Assembly: GCA_003448025.1 (NCBI GenBank)
Contig: DLXL01000418.1
Span: forward strand, 1-6,472
Reading direction: 5' to 3'
Source of the DNA: Saprospirales bacterium
GTDB lineage: Bacteria > Bacteroidota > Bacteroidia > Chitinophagales > Saprospiraceae
Length of the DNA: 6,472 nt
Below the pieces are notes generated by a model. That model was not told where the DNA came from. It did not search any database and saw nothing but the letters and a program-made list of their open reading frames with translations. The first letter of the stretch is position 1. Every line of letters starts with the position of its first letter. Both the position numbers and the translations under genes were made by a program. Positions 6,443 through 6,472 of the stretch are shown here, one piece after another.

Positions 6443-6467
6443 ACGGTGGACGGCTTACGGTGGACGG
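6442..6467. repeat. Direct repeat TACGGTGGACGG abutting the ogt start
   Basis: TACGGTGGACGG occurs at 6442-6453 and again at 6456-6467, a perfect 12-bp direct repeat with a 14-base period. It is richer in G+C than the neighbouring intergenic DNA. The first copy overlaps the last base of the complement of the ogt ATG, so the repeat forms the whole visible leader of ogt. GGACGGT continues after the second copy, so a longer array may extend past the window edge. It looks like the edge of a dispersed or tandem intergenic repeat (inference). Confidence 0.6.
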
Positions 6468-6472
6468 TAGAC

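Noticed and set aside
1..6472. CRISPR array, insertion sequence or prophage remains
   Set aside because: No regularly spaced repeats, transposase motifs, terminal inverted repeats or phage genes were found on either strand.

Overview
The window reads as chromosomal DNA from a Bacteroidota organism, most likely the Saprospiria/Lewinella side of the phylum (inference). The phylum signs are a secreted protein ending in a type IX secretion (T9SS) type A sorting domain, start codons without clear Shine-Dalgarno sequences, a perfect TAnnTTTG -7 box, and an effector-associated (EAD11-like) domain of a kind common in large-genome Bacteroidota. All five genes lie on the minus strand, so transcription runs from right to left.

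From the right edge, in transcription order: (i) ogt, a complete 171-residue O6-alkylguanine-DNA alkyltransferase, whose start codon touches a 12-bp direct repeat; (ii) a 278-bp A+T-rich gap with a candidate -7 box and a striking TTTGCAAA/GGCC inverted repeat; (iii) rpoN, a complete 552-residue sigma-54 with an unusually long, highly acidic region II; (iv) a 170-bp gap with only weak promoter-like signals; (v) a 631-residue secreted protein with a predicted seven-bladed beta-propeller, an Ig-like module, a PKD domain and a T9SS sorting tail; (vi) four bases later, a 566-residue single-pass membrane protein with an EAD11-like helical adaptor domain and a beta-rich domain on the predicted cytoplasmic side, and 51-residue repeats on the predicted periplasmic side; (vii) the first 49 codons of another membrane protein, cut by the left edge.

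The ogt and rpoN genes are housekeeping or regulatory. The last three genes look like one transcription unit that places a secreted cell-surface protein, a transmembrane adaptor and a further membrane protein together. EAD-family domains are known as homotypic adaptors that recruit caspase-, TIR- or STAND-type effectors in bacterial conflict systems. A plausible but unproven reading is therefore an envelope-spanning sensing or recruitment module. No effector enzyme is visible inside the window, and any such partner would have to lie beyond the left edge or elsewhere.
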